A stretch of DNA of 64,000 bases, from assembly GCF_014648055.1 (NCBI RefSeq), contig NZ_BMQJ01000028.1, positions 1-64,000 of the forward strand, read 5' to 3'. The notes below the pieces were generated by a model. The model saw nothing but the letters and a program-made list of their open reading frames with translations. It had not been told where the DNA came from and did not search any database. Made by a program: the position numbers and the translations under genes. This document shows, piece after piece, positions 8,707 to 16,254 of the stretch (positions are counted from its first letter, which is position 1; each line of letters opens with the position of its first letter). Origin of the DNA: Streptosporangium pseudovulgare. Lineage in GTDB: Bacteria > Actinomycetota > Actinomycetes > Streptosporangiales > Streptosporangiaceae.

Positions 8707-9243
8707 CTCCCAGTCGGCTCTAAGCAGTTCGTACTCCACAATCCCCTGCTCGGATCCTGGGATCCCCGGCCTGTCGACGTGAAACGAGCGCACGTACTGC
8801 AGCCCGGCCTTCTCCATCACCCGCCGCGACGCGATGTTGGCCGCCAAAGCCTCCGCATGGACGCGACGGGCCCCCAGCTCGCTGAAGGCTTTCCGGATCA
8901 GTGCCACAGATCCTTCGGTGGCATAGCCCTTCCCCCAAGCGATTTTGCGCAGCCGGTAGCCCAGCTCAGGCTCGTCCTCGGGCTCACCGTGCTTGGCTCG
9001 CAGATGAAACCACCCGAGGAACTCCTCGGTCGGCTTCTCGATCGCGGCGAAAAACCCCTGGTCGCCGGCGTAGCTCAAGATGCGAGGCAGAACCTCATTG
9101 ACGATCTTCTCTCGTGACGTCGGCTCGCCACCGCTCAGGTAGCGCATGACCTCGGGATCGCTGTCCAGCTCCACTAAATTGTCGGCGTCGTCCTCGGTGA
9201 TGCGGCGCAGGATCAACCGCTCGGTCTCCACGCAAGTCTGCAC
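8674..9243 (-). CDS. GNAT N-acetyltransferase, RimJ/RimL-like
   Basis: A 189-residue acetyl-CoA-dependent acetyltransferase; the acceptor is unknown (protein N-terminus or a small amine are family options). It shows the usual start ETERLILRRITEDDADNLVE, the core strand ELGYRLRKIAWGKGYATEG holding the acetyl-CoA pyrophosphate loop, and the later block ARRVHAEALAANIASRRVME. The GTG at 9243 is the assigned start; an internal GTG four codons on is possible. The last ~10 codons overlap the R1 repeat, so the C-terminus (SLRRGPQALR) is probably not native. It is the first gene right of att copy 2. Confidence 0.8.
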   Translation of the reverse strand: MQTCVETERLILRRITEDDADNLVELDSDPEVMRYLSGGEPTSREKIVNEVLPRILSYAGDQGFFAAIEKPTEEFLGWFHLRAKHGEPEDEPELGYRLRKIAWGKGYATEGSVALIRKAFSELGARRVHAEALAANIASRRVMEKAGLQYVRSFHVDRPGIPGSEQGIVEYELLRADWESLRRGPQALR

Positions 9244-9308
9244 CGCGTCACCCTATCCGCGTGCGCCCGGATTGCTCACCGCCGGTATCCGGTTAAGGAT
9301 CTTTGGCC

Positions 9309-9375
9309 TTCGCGTCCGGGCGGCCCGAGCACGGCCGCGCAAGAACGGCCCCAGGCCGCACGCGTAGGTACGGCC
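9309..9375. repeat. R2 palindromic repeat, copy
   Basis: Contains GCGGCCCGAGCACGGCCGCG followed by AAGAACGGCCCCAGGCCGCA, matching 12246-12305 block for block. It replaces the 3' end of the fragment gene at 9340-9606. Confidence 0.55.
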
Positions 9376-9606
9376 GAGCAGCGAATCATGCCCGACCAGC
9401 TTGGCCAGGTGCGGCGTCACCAGCATCTCGGAGTCGAACCGGAAGACGCTCATGGCGATGTGCTCGTCACTGAACCTCGCCTCGATGCCGGGCATTCTGC
9501 GAACCTGCTCGATCTCGGACAAGGTGATCCGGATACGGGCGGAGAGGGCCAGCGGCACATGAACCGATCCGGACTTCGTGGAGATTGTGATCTGCCCCGG
9601 GTTTCA
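9340..9606 (-). pseudogene. Fragment of an unidentified gene, truncated at both ends
   Basis: The minus frame reads ITISTKSGSVHVPLALSARI and on through RMPGIEARFSDEHIAMSVFR and TPHLAKLVGHDS. It has protein-like composition and resembles the C-terminal region of uncharacterised actinobacterial regulator-type proteins, though I cannot name the family with confidence. An in-frame TGA lies just upstream of about 9606, and the R2 repeat cuts off the 3' end with a switch to Arg-rich nonsense. I treat it as a gene relic rather than a 101-residue protein. Confidence 0.4.
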
Positions 9607-9710
9607 TGGAGTCGCACGCTATGCCATGAATCCGGCGGGTCTCATATCTGGACGGTCGCATCGCAGCAAAACGTTCCCTCAAGCCCAGGTCCAGAGCAGC
9701 TCTCCAAATT

Positions 9711-9737
9711 GTGCTACCACATAGCACCATGTAGCAC
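9711..9737. promoter_or_regulatory. Palindromic operator candidate for the toxin-antitoxin pair
   Basis: Three half-sites: GTGCTA (9711-9716), TAGCAC (9722-9727) and GTAGCAC (9731-9737). They form nested inverted repeats 20-46 bases before the antitoxin start. Phd/YefM antitoxins typically bind such palindromes to repress their own operon. Binding here is inferred from position and symmetry. Confidence 0.55.
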
Positions 9738-9756
9738 TCCGTTGTACGGTTGATGG

Positions 9757-10077
9757 ATGAGCACTCCTCAGCCCGACCGCACCCATCAGATCTCCCAACG
9801 CGACCTCCGTAACCGGTCCGCCGAGATCATGGACGGCCTGGAACGCGGAGAGCGGTACGCCGTCACCCGCAACGGCCATCACATCGGTGACCTCGTGCCC
9901 ATCCGCCGCCGGCGCCGGGCCGTCTCAAGAGCGGAGTTCGCAGCCATGTCCCGGGGCATGCCGCGCCTCGACGACCGGAAGTACCGCGAGGACATGGATC
10001 GTCACGTCAACGACGGTCTGTACGATCCGTACGATCGCGCCTACGGCAGAGGCGAGTTCACCGGGGACGGGGAATGA
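9757..10077 (+). CDS. Antitoxin, Phd/YefM-like
   Basis: A 106-residue antitoxin. The N-terminal half (residues about 10-50: QISQRDLRNRSAEIMDGLE, then GERYAVTRNGHHIGDLVPIR) is the Phd/YefM DNA-binding dimer fold. The C-terminal half (KYREDMDRHVNDGLYDPYDR) is polar and probably wraps the toxin. It overlaps vapC by four bases (ATGA), as in most such operons. The palindromes just upstream suggest autorepression. The start at 9757 sits a few bases after a weak GGTTGATGG context, so the start is less certain than the frame. Confidence 0.8.
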   Translation: MSTPQPDRTHQISQRDLRNRSAEIMDGLERGERYAVTRNGHHIGDLVPIRRRRRAVSRAEFAAMSRGMPRLDDRKYREDMDRHVNDGLYDPYDRAYGRGEFTGDGE

Positions 10078-10481
10078 GCCACGCCCAAGGACTGCTCGAC
10101 ACCAACATCCTCATCCTGCGTGCCGGGATCGATCCGGACGAACTGCCGGACGAGATGCTGATCAGCGCCATCACCACCGCGGAGTTGTCGGTAGGTGTGC
10201 TCGTGGCGTCCGGACCGCAGGAACTCGCTCAGCGGATGAAGATCCTTCAGGCGGCCGAGGCCGAGTTCGATCCCCTTCCCTTCGACGACACCGCCGCCCG
10301 CGAGTACGGCCAGCTGTGGACGGCCGTCATCGCCTCAGGCCGTAAGCCCCGTCCTCGGACAGCGGACCTGATGATCGCCTGTGTGGCCATCGCCAACCGT
10401 CTCCCGCTCTACACCTGTAACCCCAAGGATTTCAAAGGCCTGGATCACCTGCTCACGGTGGTTCCGGTCACCCGGCCATGA
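10074..10481 (+). CDS. VapC-like PIN-domain toxin ribonuclease
   Basis: A 135-residue PIN nuclease expected to cut specific RNAs (tRNA or rRNA in studied VapCs) until neutralised by the upstream antitoxin. All acidic metal-binding positions are visible: Asp9 in LLDTNI, Glu37 in TTAEL, Asp98 in TADLMIA, and Asn116/Asp119 in YTCNPKDF. Length is typical. It overlaps the antitoxin stop by ATGA. Such pairs stabilise integrated elements, which fits its place between att copies 2 and 3. Confidence 0.85.
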   Translation: MSHAQGLLDTNILILRAGIDPDELPDEMLISAITTAELSVGVLVASGPQELAQRMKILQAAEAEFDPLPFDDTAAREYGQLWTAVIASGRKPRPRTADLMIACVAIANRLPLYTCNPKDFKGLDHLLTVVPVTRP

Positions 10482-10800
10482 TGGACCGGCGCATAAGGAC
10501 GTCTACTTCCGAGCGCTCCGCGCCGCCACCGTCATCCGCCTCACATGATGCACGCTCGGATCATGCGCCGGTAGACCTTCCTCTTTTCCATCCCAGCGGC
10601 CATGATCGCGATGGTGGCGGCGCTCATGCCCCTGTCATTGCCAGCGGGACTCACTCTGTTGCCGCTCCCCGTGACTCCCCGCTGTTCCCCCTCGTTCCCC
10701 GCCCCATCGGGCACGCGACGGACACGCCGTCAGCAAGCAAGCGAAGCCGTCCCCGGTCTTCGGGAACGAAGTCGCAGGCAGGATATGGAAGGGTTCGGCT
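10482..10800. other. Intergenic region, no gene recognised
   Basis: The only notable sequence is CATCGGGCACGCGACGGACACG near 10708, distantly like the integrase-tail sequence ATCGGGCACGCAACGGGCACG, plus a short GC hairpin near 10755. The promoter of the downstream HAD-like gene must lie here or be supplied by vapC read-through. Confidence 0.4.
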
Positions 10801-11310
10801 GTGACCGGAAGAGACGCCTCTCATACTGAGCGCCCGCTGCTCTTCCTCGACGTCGACGGGCCGCTTCTCCCCTTCGGCCAGGACCCGCAACGTGCACCGC
10901 GGGGGACGACACCGGATGCGCGCTTGGCGCAGCTCACCTTTGAGGTGGGGCGTCGGCTGGCAACACTGCCTTGCGAACTCATCTGGGCGACAACCTGGGA
11001 AGAAGAGGCCAATGCCGAGATCGCACCCCGAATCGGACTGCCGCGACTGCCCGTCGTGAGCTGGCCGGAGCCAACCGACCACCATGAACGTGAGGACCAG
11101 TGGTTCGGCCTGTGCTGGAAGACCCGAACCCTGGTGAACTGGGCAGGCGGGCACCCATTCGCCTGGGTCGACGACGAGATCACCGACGCCGATAAGGAGT
11201 GGGTCGCCGCACACCATAGCGGCCGGGCTCTCCTTCACCACGTGGAGTCCTACCGGGGACTCACCGACGAAGACTTCACAGCCCTCGATCAATGGCTTCG
11301 AGCCTTGTGA
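10801..11310 (+). CDS. HAD-SAK-like hydrolase/phosphatase
   Basis: A 169-residue protein of the HAD domain type found in Swiss-Army-Knife RNA-repair proteins. It has motif I LFLDVDGPL (Asp17, Asp19), the family block ATTWEEEANAE (about 62-72) followed by LGLPRLPVVSWPE-like sequence, and motif IV WVDDEI (about 122-127). HAD enzymes use the first Asp as a phosphoryl-accepting nucleophile. In RNA repair the activity would be end-phosphatase, but no ligase or kinase is next door, so the role is open. The GTG at 10801 has a GGAAGGG site. It lies downstream of a PIN RNase toxin on the same strand. Confidence 0.7.
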   Translation: MTGRDASHTERPLLFLDVDGPLLPFGQDPQRAPRGTTPDARLAQLTFEVGRRLATLPCELIWATTWEEEANAEIAPRIGLPRLPVVSWPEPTDHHEREDQWFGLCWKTRTLVNWAGGHPFAWVDDEITDADKEWVAAHHSGRALLHHVESYRGLTDEDFTALDQWLRAL

Positions 11311-11517
11311 ATCACCCGCGATCCACAGAGTTCGGCAATTGCTCCGCTGTCAGCCTGGGAACTGCATCGATCACGGCCCACAGGGATGCTGAGCTGGGCG
11401 GAAAGCCGGTCCTGAATGACCGTGGTTGACCCCTCATCACCTCTCCTGATGGCCCGCTAATGGCCCGGAGATCGGCCCGTGACCTGGTGTTTCCCGCGCG
11501 ACGCGCACACTCCGCCC

Positions 11518-11672
11518 GCCTGATCATCCCGTCTGCCGTCGACCCGCCCGAAGAGGAAGCGGGCCAGGGCCACGGGTACCAGATGGAGCGCCCCACCGGA
11601 CGAACGATCTGGTACCCGTGGCCCTGGTCTGCTCGGCTTGTCCCGGGGTGATGGCGGGCGGGATGATCAGGC
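11518..11672. repeat. 155-base MITE-like palindromic element
   Basis: Ends in perfect 14-base inverted repeats (GCCTGATCATCCCG at 11518-11531 and its complement at 11659-11672). Inside is a perfect 21-base inverted repeat (11564-11584 and 11607-11627) separated by 22 bases. The arms contain GGGCCACGGGTACC. It has no coding capacity. Copy C of the surrounding repeat lacks it, so it looks inserted. The nested structure resembles a miniature inverted-repeat element or a structured RNA. Confidence 0.65.
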
Positions 11673-11712
11673 TTCCACCTCAACCGCCTACGGACCTCAG
11701 CTCCGGAGCAGC

Positions 11713-11747
11713 GATCATCCCAGAGCCGGAGCACCCCCGCCGGAGGC
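11713..11747. repeat. R1 hairpin repeat, copy D
   Basis: GATCATCCCAGAGCCGGAG followed by CACCCCCGCCGGAGGCT. It lies about ten bases downstream of the stop codon of the minus-strand gene 11757-12197, again in terminator position. Confidence 0.6.
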
Positions 11748-11756
11748 TTAAGTCCT

Positions 11757-12197
11757 TTACAGGCAGCGCACCCAGGCGACGAGTGTGTTATGGCCGGGGC
11801 TGTCATCGATGGCGCGGACCTGTACGTATGCCAGCTCGATTCGCTGTCCGGTAGAGCCGGGGACGATACACGTGGGATGTGATCCATCGTGGACTCTGCC
11901 ATCTCGGTCGATCCAATAAGCACCGGCGATCTCAAATCCGATCCCCTCGTTGCGGCTGCCTGCTGATTCGTCGATGCGCAGGCCAATCTGTGTGGCATCG
12001 CCACTGGCGGCCGTGACTGTGCCTCTCACGATGGTGGGGACCTTGCTGCCGAAGGGCGCGAAGTACACCGCGGCTGCTCCGGTCAGGACGGCGACCAGAA
12101 TGAGGCCGACGAGCACGGGGAAGGTCAGCCGGATGCCTCTAGTGGATCTGCCTTCGCGTTGGAGGGGGGCAGTCATGGACGTGACCATACTCGCCAT
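11757..12197 (-). CDS. Hypothetical membrane-anchored protein
   Basis: A 146-residue protein with a basic N-terminus, one membrane helix at about residues 27-48 (VLVGLILVAVLTGAAAVYF) and an extracytoplasmic domain with two Cys residues (in PTCIVPG and the terminal WVRCL) that could pair. No family is recognised. Three in-frame ATGs (12197, 12188, 12176) compete, and none has a strong ribosome-binding site. An R1 hairpin follows its stop. It may be island cargo. Confidence 0.5.
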   Translation of the reverse strand: MASMVTSMTAPLQREGRSTRGIRLTFPVLVGLILVAVLTGAAAVYFAPFGSKVPTIVRGTVTAASGDATQIGLRIDESAGSRNEGIGFEIAGAYWIDRDGRVHDGSHPTCIVPGSTGQRIELAYVQVRAIDDSPGHNTLVAWVRCL

Positions 12198-12245
12198 GAT
12201 CCGTCACGGGGGATGGCTGCTGTGTGATCAATAGTCGCGTTGCGC

Positions 12246-12352
12246 ATTCGCGCGGCCCGAGTGGCGGGCCGCGCGCGAGAACGGCCCCCCAGGCCGCACG
12301 CGCAGCGTGCGGGCCGCAAGCTCGGGCCGCGTGGCGGCGCGGAGCGCCGCCC
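12246..12352. repeat. R2 palindromic repeat, fullest copy
   Basis: Blocks: GCGGCCCGAGTGGCGGGCCG, GAACGGCCCCCCAGGCCGCA, CGCGCAGCGTGCGGGCCGC, then hairpin GGCGGCGCGGAGCGCCGCCC and TTGAC. It directly abuts the recognisable part of the integrase and appears to have replaced its N-terminal codons. Confidence 0.55.
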
Positions 12353-13138
12353 TTGACGCGGGGGTCAGTGTGGTGACCGTTGCCAAGGCGTACCGGCTGT
12401 TGAAAGCGATTCTGTCCACAGCTGTGGATGACCAGCTCATCAAGCGGAATCCGTGCCGGATCAAGGGTGCCGGTCAGGAGAGGTCCCCGGAACGTCCGGT
12501 GCTCACGGTGGCAGAGGTCTACAAGCTCGCCGATGCGATCGAACCGCGTTACCGGGCGCTGGTGCTTCTGGCGACTTTCGGCAGTCTGCGGTGGGGTGAG
12601 CTGGCCGGCCTTCAGTGCCGGGACATCGACCTGGACGCCGGAACCGTGCGGGTGGAACGCCAGTTGATGCAGATCACCGGCAAGGGGCTCGTCTTCACCG
12701 AACCCAAGTCCGCGGCAGGCAAGCGGACGGTGGTGATCCCCGAACTGATCGTCAAGGACCTGCGGGAGCACGTGAAGTACTTCGCCCAGGACGGAGAGAA
12801 GGGCCTGATCTTCGCCGGGCCGGATGACGGGCCACTCCGCAACACCAACTTCAACCGCCGCGTATGGCCGCAGGTGCTCCAGGACACGGACCTTCCGAAG
12901 ATCCATTTTCACGACCTGCGGCACACCGGGCAACACCCTCGCCGCGAACGCCGGGGCGTCGATCCGGGAGCTGATGGAGCGCATGGGTCACTCCAGCACG
13001 CGGGCCGCGATGATCTATCAGCACTCGACCCACGAGCGGCAGCGGCAGGTGGCCCGCAAGCTCGACGACCTCGCCCGCGGGGCACTCGGAGAGACATCGG
13101 GCACGCAACGGGCACGGGAGCCGGACAAGGCCGGATGA
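12353..13138 (+). pseudogene. Tyrosine recombinase/integrase, truncated and frameshifted
   Basis: Site-specific recombinase remnant. Visible parts are the end of the core-binding domain (AKAYRLLKAILSTAVDDQLI, PCRIKG) and the catalytic domain: first Arg in SLRWGELAGL, HDLRHT, then, in the next frame, MGHSS and the nucleophile Tyr in AAMIYQHS. A single extra G in a GGG run near 12930 (ACCGGGCAACACC) breaks HDLRHTG from NTLAANAG. Catalytic residues are all present, so the frameshift may be recent. The N-terminal ~100 residues are missing and replaced by the R2 repeat. It ends 58 bases from the tRNA-Ala gene, the normal place for an integrase at its att site. Confidence 0.85.
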
Positions 13139-13143
13139 AGATC

Positions 13144-13181
13144 GAAGCCCAGGTGAGGCGACCGTGCCTGACCTGGGCTTC
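13144..13181. terminator. Terminator hairpin between integrase and tRNA-Ala
   Basis: An 11-base perfect stem (GAAGCCCAGGT at 13144-13154, complement at 13171-13181) with a 16-base loop. It could end the integrase transcript and, on the other strand, the tRNA-Ala transcript. Confidence 0.6.
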
Positions 13182-13196
13182 TTCGTGTCGTGAGGG

Positions 13197-13272
13197 TGGT
13201 GGAGCCTAGGAGATTCGAACTCCTGACATCCTGCTTGCAAAGCAGGCGCTCTGCCAACTGAGCTAAGGCCCC
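13197..13272 (-). tRNA. tRNA-Ala (anticodon TGC), with encoded CCA
   Basis: Reading the minus strand gives GGGGCCTTAGCTCAGTTGGC, the anticodon stem-loop CCTGC-TTTGCAA-GCAGG, the T arm around GTTCGAATC and the acceptor end AGGCTCC-A-CCA. The G3:U70 wobble pair that specifies alanine is present. The CCA is encoded. Its 3' half serves as the attachment site repeated at 106 and 8468. In many actinobacteria this gene lies near gyrA and DLW-39; DLW-39 is nearby here. Confidence 0.97.
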
Positions 13273-13408
13273 CGGTGAGCCGTCGGGGTCGCCGGGATTT
13301 CTCCGGGACGCGGCTCGCTTCCAGTCGTACACCGTAGCAACAGGACCCGCTTCGGCGCCACTCGGCGGCGGGGCCGTACGGCAGAGCCCCGCCGTACCTT
13401 CCGAGCGG

Positions 13409-14152
13409 TCAAAGGGCGGAGGCGGAGGCGGCGGTGGGCTGGAGCGGCCTGCCGCCGAGGAGCAGGGCGGGAAGGTCGGCGACGGAGCCGACGAGGTGGG
13501 TGGCGCCGCCCTTGAGGAGGCGTTCCCTGCTGTGGACCCCGGTCAGGACGCCGGCGACCACCGAGGCGCCCGCGCGGCGGCCACAGATCATGTCACTCTC
13601 GGAGTCACCGGCCACCGCCACCTGCCGGACGTCCTCGATGCCGAGGCGCAGGACCGCGGCGAGGACCATGTCGGGCATGGGACGGCCGCGCCCGGTGTCC
13701 TCCGGGCTCAGGGCGAGGTCGACCTTGCCGGACCAGCCCAGCGCCTCCAGGACGCCTCCCAGCATCGCCCGGCTGAAGCCGGTGGTGAGGCACACCTTGA
13801 CGCCGGCGTCACGGAGATCGTCCAGCGCCTCCATGACACCGGGCGCCGGGACCAGGCCCGCGCGGCCGATGGCTCCCTGGTAGGAGCGCTCGAAGGTGAG
13901 GTTGGCCGCCTGTGCCTGGGCCTCGTTGTCGGGGAAGATGCCGCGGAAGACCTCGATGGTCGGGCACCCCCGGGACCGGTGCACGTGCACCATGGCACGC
14001 GCGTACGCACCGGTCCCGGGAACGATGCCCTGAGTGGCGATCGCGTCGGCGAACGCCCGCTCAACCATGGCGATATCACCGATCGTGGTGCCTGCCAGAT
14101 CCAGACAGGCGAGCCTGATGGGCGTTGCTTCCCCATCGCGAGCAGGGATCAT
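13409..14152 (-). CDS. Phosphonatase-like HAD hydrolase
   Basis: A 247-residue HAD-superfamily hydrolase of the phosphonatase-like subgroup related to phosphonoacetaldehyde hydrolase. Motif I is ACLDLAGTT with nucleophile Asp18. The second aspartate position is Ala20, as in phosphonatases (DxAGT). Motif II is in CLTTGFS, motif III the Lys/Arg of GRGRPMPDMV, and motif IV VAGDSESDMICGRRAG. The substrate is unknown, and no phosphonate transport or transaminase genes are nearby. I start it at ATG 14152, next to the family's conserved first strand; the frame is open further upstream. It sits between tRNA-Ala and DLW-39. Confidence 0.75.
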   Translation of the reverse strand: MIPARDGEATPIRLACLDLAGTTIGDIAMVERAFADAIATQGIVPGTGAYARAMVHVHRSRGCPTIEVFRGIFPDNEAQAQAANLTFERSYQGAIGRAGLVPAPGVMEALDDLRDAGVKVCLTTGFSRAMLGGVLEALGWSGKVDLALSPEDTGRGRPMPDMVLAAVLRLGIEDVRQVAVAGDSESDMICGRRAGASVVAGVLTGVHSRERLLKGGATHLVGSVADLPALLLGGRPLQPTAASASAL

Positions 14153-14181
14153 GAAAGCACCCAAATCGGTAGCCGCGTTGA

Positions 14182-14301
14182 TCAGTTCTCGCCGCCGGTG
14201 GCCTCGGTCCACAGGTCGAGCTCGGCGCGATCAGCCTGCACCTTGCGCCAGACCAGCAGTCCCCCAACGGCGACAAGCACCAGAACGAGCAGCTTCTTCA
14301 C
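14182..14301 (-). CDS. DLW-39 family small membrane protein
   Basis: A 39-residue protein: one hydrophobic helix (MKKLLVLVLVAVGGLLVW) followed by RKVQADRAELDLWTEATG. The AELDLW core and the exact length of 39 identify the actinobacterial DLW-39 family, whose function is unknown. It has a GTG start at 14301. The family commonly lies near gyrA and tRNA-Ile/tRNA-Ala, so this gene marks the core chromosome beside the island's attachment site. Confidence 0.85.
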   Translation of the reverse strand: MKKLLVLVLVAVGGLLVWRKVQADRAELDLWTEATGGEN

Positions 14302-14474
14302 GGTGTGACCCCACTTCTTGACGGTCTCACCTGCCGGGGTGAGACAACGCCCGGTTCAAACGGTTCCCTGCAGCCTAGCAAGGGATCGGGCTCTGATCTG
14401 GTTCACACGGTAAGCCCACGTGGCAAACCCACATCAACCAGGTGATTCCTGATAACCATGCCGTACGGCCGCGC

Positions 14475-14864
14475 TCAGCGCTCGCGAACCGCGACGAGTT
14501 CGACCTCGAAGCCGTCCTCGTTCTCAAGATAACCTGCGTAATGGCCGGTTCCGCCCGCGTAGGGGTGGCGATCAGGGAACATCAGTGTCCACCCGTGCCC
14601 GGCCGACGCGCTGACCAGCTCATCCACCCGTGCCTGTCCGGTTACGCCGAAGGCCAAATGGTTCAGACCCGGTCGGCATCGATCATGCGCGGACGAGGTG
14701 AGGGCGGGCGACCGCTCGACGACGACGTAGGTGCCGTCCAGGATCCAGCTCCGGCCCGCCTTCCACTCCTGGAAGGGCTGATATCCCAGCTCCCCGAGCA
14801 GCCACCCCCATGACCGCACCGCGCGGTCGAGATCGGGCACCCAGAGTTCGACATGATGCAGCAT
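14475..14864 (-). CDS. VOC/glyoxalase-fold protein
   Basis: A 129-residue vicinal-oxygen-chelate protein with two beta-alpha-beta-beta-beta modules: LHHVELWVPDLDRAVRSWGW at the start and HLAFGVTGQARVDELVSA in the second half, ending YLENEDGFEVELVA. His3/His4 region, His in LNHLAF and the terminal Glu residues could hold a metal. The reaction is unknown; family members act as dioxygenases, isomerases or binding proteins. ATG 14864 opens the conserved region, while upstream in-frame codons belong to a GC hairpin and are not family-like. Confidence 0.8.
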   Translation of the reverse strand: MLHHVELWVPDLDRAVRSWGWLLGELGYQPFQEWKAGRSWILDGTYVVVERSPALTSSAHDRCRPGLNHLAFGVTGQARVDELVSASAGHGWTLMFPDRHPYAGGTGHYAGYLENEDGFEVELVAVRER

Positions 14865-14876
14865 TCGCCCATGCTG

Positions 14877-14934
14877 CCGGGCCGGGCGGGCGCCGTGCGC
14901 CCGGGTCCGGGCGCACGGCGCCCGCCCGGCCCGG
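14877..14934 (-). terminator. Very strong GC hairpin terminator
   Basis: A perfect 27-base-pair stem (14877-14903 with 14908-14934) around the four-base loop GGTC, entirely G/C except a few pairs. It lies 35 bases downstream of the acetyltransferase stop at 14969 and just before the VOC start, so it probably ends the acetyltransferase transcript. Confidence 0.75.
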
Positions 14935-14968
14935 GGAGGCCCGGACGCCGGCCCGGGGTGAGACCCGG

Positions 14969-15253
14969 TCAGGTGTCCTTCACCAGATCGGCGTACTCGG
15001 GGTGCTTCCGGATCCAGGCGCTGACGAACGAGCAGAGCGGGACGACCTTCGCGCCCTCGGACCGGGCGTCGTCCAGCGCCACCCGGACGAGCGCGCCGCC
15101 CACGCCCCTGCCCTCGAAACGGGGATCGACCTCGGTGTGGGTGTAGGCGATGGCGCCGTCGCGCCGGCTGAGGTCCAGCCGCCCCACCCGCTCGCCGCCG
15201 ACCTCCGCCGTGTAGGAACCTCCACCGGGCAGGAGCCTGACGTCGACCTGCAT
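14969..15253 (-). CDS. Small GNAT-family acetyltransferase
   Basis: A 94-residue single-domain protein of the short GNAT type (YjdJ-like). The acetyl-CoA loop is in EGRGVGGALVRVALDDARSE, followed by VVPLCSFVSAWIRKHPEYADL, the block that marks this subfamily. The substrate is unknown. ATG 15253 has a GGGAG site; the upstream in-frame extension is Arg-rich and ignored. Confidence 0.85.
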   Translation of the reverse strand: MQVDVRLLPGGGSYTAEVGGERVGRLDLSRRDGAIAYTHTEVDPRFEGRGVGGALVRVALDDARSEGAKVVPLCSFVSAWIRKHPEYADLVKDT

Positions 15254-15682
15254 GGGTTCTCCCTTCTCCGGCCGCCGGACGGCGGCGCTGGGCCGACCGG
15301 TTCTCCGCGGCGTTCGTTCCCGAAGCGGCATTCATTCCCGATGGGGACAAGGTATGCGTTCCGGAGGGTCCGGGGTGATCCCCCGGGCCACCGGTCAGTC
15401 GATCGATAAAGGGGTATTAATCGTGAATTCTGGGGATTCAATAGGCTAGAGCGATCAGGGTCGGTCCGGCCACGCGGCGGGGGTCGCGACGTGGTCAGCG
15501 GCCTCGCGAGAGGAATCGAGATTGCGGGTGAACGATGTCGGCGTCCAGCGGATCGTCTCGGTTCCGGTACACCGAGCCCCGGGGTCCGGCAGGCGCCCGC
15601 CGTTTCGCGTTCGCGCCGTCCGGGTGACGGCTCCGCTCCCGCTCCCGCCCCCTTCCCCTTCGGCCGTCTGCGGAGGTCGCCC
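15254..15682. other. Divergent intergenic region with an A+T-rich stretch
   Basis: No gene. An unusually A+T-rich patch at about 15400-15450 (AAAGGGGTATTAATCG, GGGGATTCAATAGG) is the likely promoter region of the STAS/anti-sigma pair. GGGTAT resembles SigB-type -10 elements, but I find no matching -35 at proper spacing. Confidence 0.4.
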
Positions 15683-16078
15683 GTGAGCACCGCCGTCCAC
15701 ATCAGCACCGTGCCCGACGACGCCGTGACGGCGTCCGGCGGCCCAGTGGAGGGGGTGTCCCTCCTGGCCGTGTCGGGCGAGCTCGACTACACCAACGCCG
15801 AGCGGTTCCGCCACGACCTCCTGGGGTCCATCGGCTCCGACCGGCAGCACCTCGTCATCGACCTCGCCGGGCTGTCGTTCTGCGACTCCACCGGCATCCG
15901 GGTCTTCCTGGCCGTCCGCAAGCTCGTCCAGGACCGCGGGGGCAACCTCGCCATCGCCGACCCGCATCCCCGGATACGGCGGATCTTCCACCTGACCGGG
16001 CTCACCGACGCCTTCGCCGTGCATCCCACGGTCGAGGAGGCCGTCAGGTTCCTGCGGCGGAACGGGGATCCGGCGTGA
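15683..16078 (+). CDS. STAS-domain anti-sigma factor antagonist (RsbV/SpoIIAA-like)
   Basis: A 131-residue STAS protein. Unphosphorylated antagonists bind the partner kinase/anti-sigma factor and release a stress sigma factor. The phosphorylation motif is FCDSTGIRVF with Ser69; the preceding strand is LVIDLAGLS. The GTG at 15683 has GGAGG seven bases upstream, and the upstream in-frame frame is Pro/Arg-rich and not coding. The partner ATPase is immediately downstream. No cognate sigma gene is in the immediate neighbourhood. Confidence 0.85.
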   Translation: MSTAVHISTVPDDAVTASGGPVEGVSLLAVSGELDYTNAERFRHDLLGSIGSDRQHLVIDLAGLSFCDSTGIRVFLAVRKLVQDRGGNLAIADPHPRIRRIFHLTGLTDAFAVHPTVEEAVRFLRRNGDPA

Positions 16079-16254
16079 CCGGGCCGGTTCCCGGCGGACG
16101 GCGGCCCGAGGGATATTCCGTCCGCCCGAGCCGTCGTAAGTCGGTCTGGAGCGGGCAGATGCCCGGCATCGACAAGTCATCGGCAACATCCGGTTCCGGA
16201 GCGGGTCGGTTCGCCCCGGCGGTTGCCGGGCAGCGCGAAGCTCAGGGGGGTGTC

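Larger units (their letters stand above)
11311..11756. other. Repeat-filled intergenic region (R1 copy D and palindromic element)
   Basis: No gene. From left to right: a block similar to 4402-4494 (11345-11450); a block similar to 8590-8670 (11450-11517); a 155-base palindromic element (11518-11672); and the R1 hairpin (11713-11747) just after the stop of the minus-strand gene at 11757. Confidence 0.6.

Noticed and set aside
15455-16189. A 244-codon minus frame opposite the STAS gene
   Set aside because: It is antisense to a well-supported STAS domain gene and has no recognisable features.
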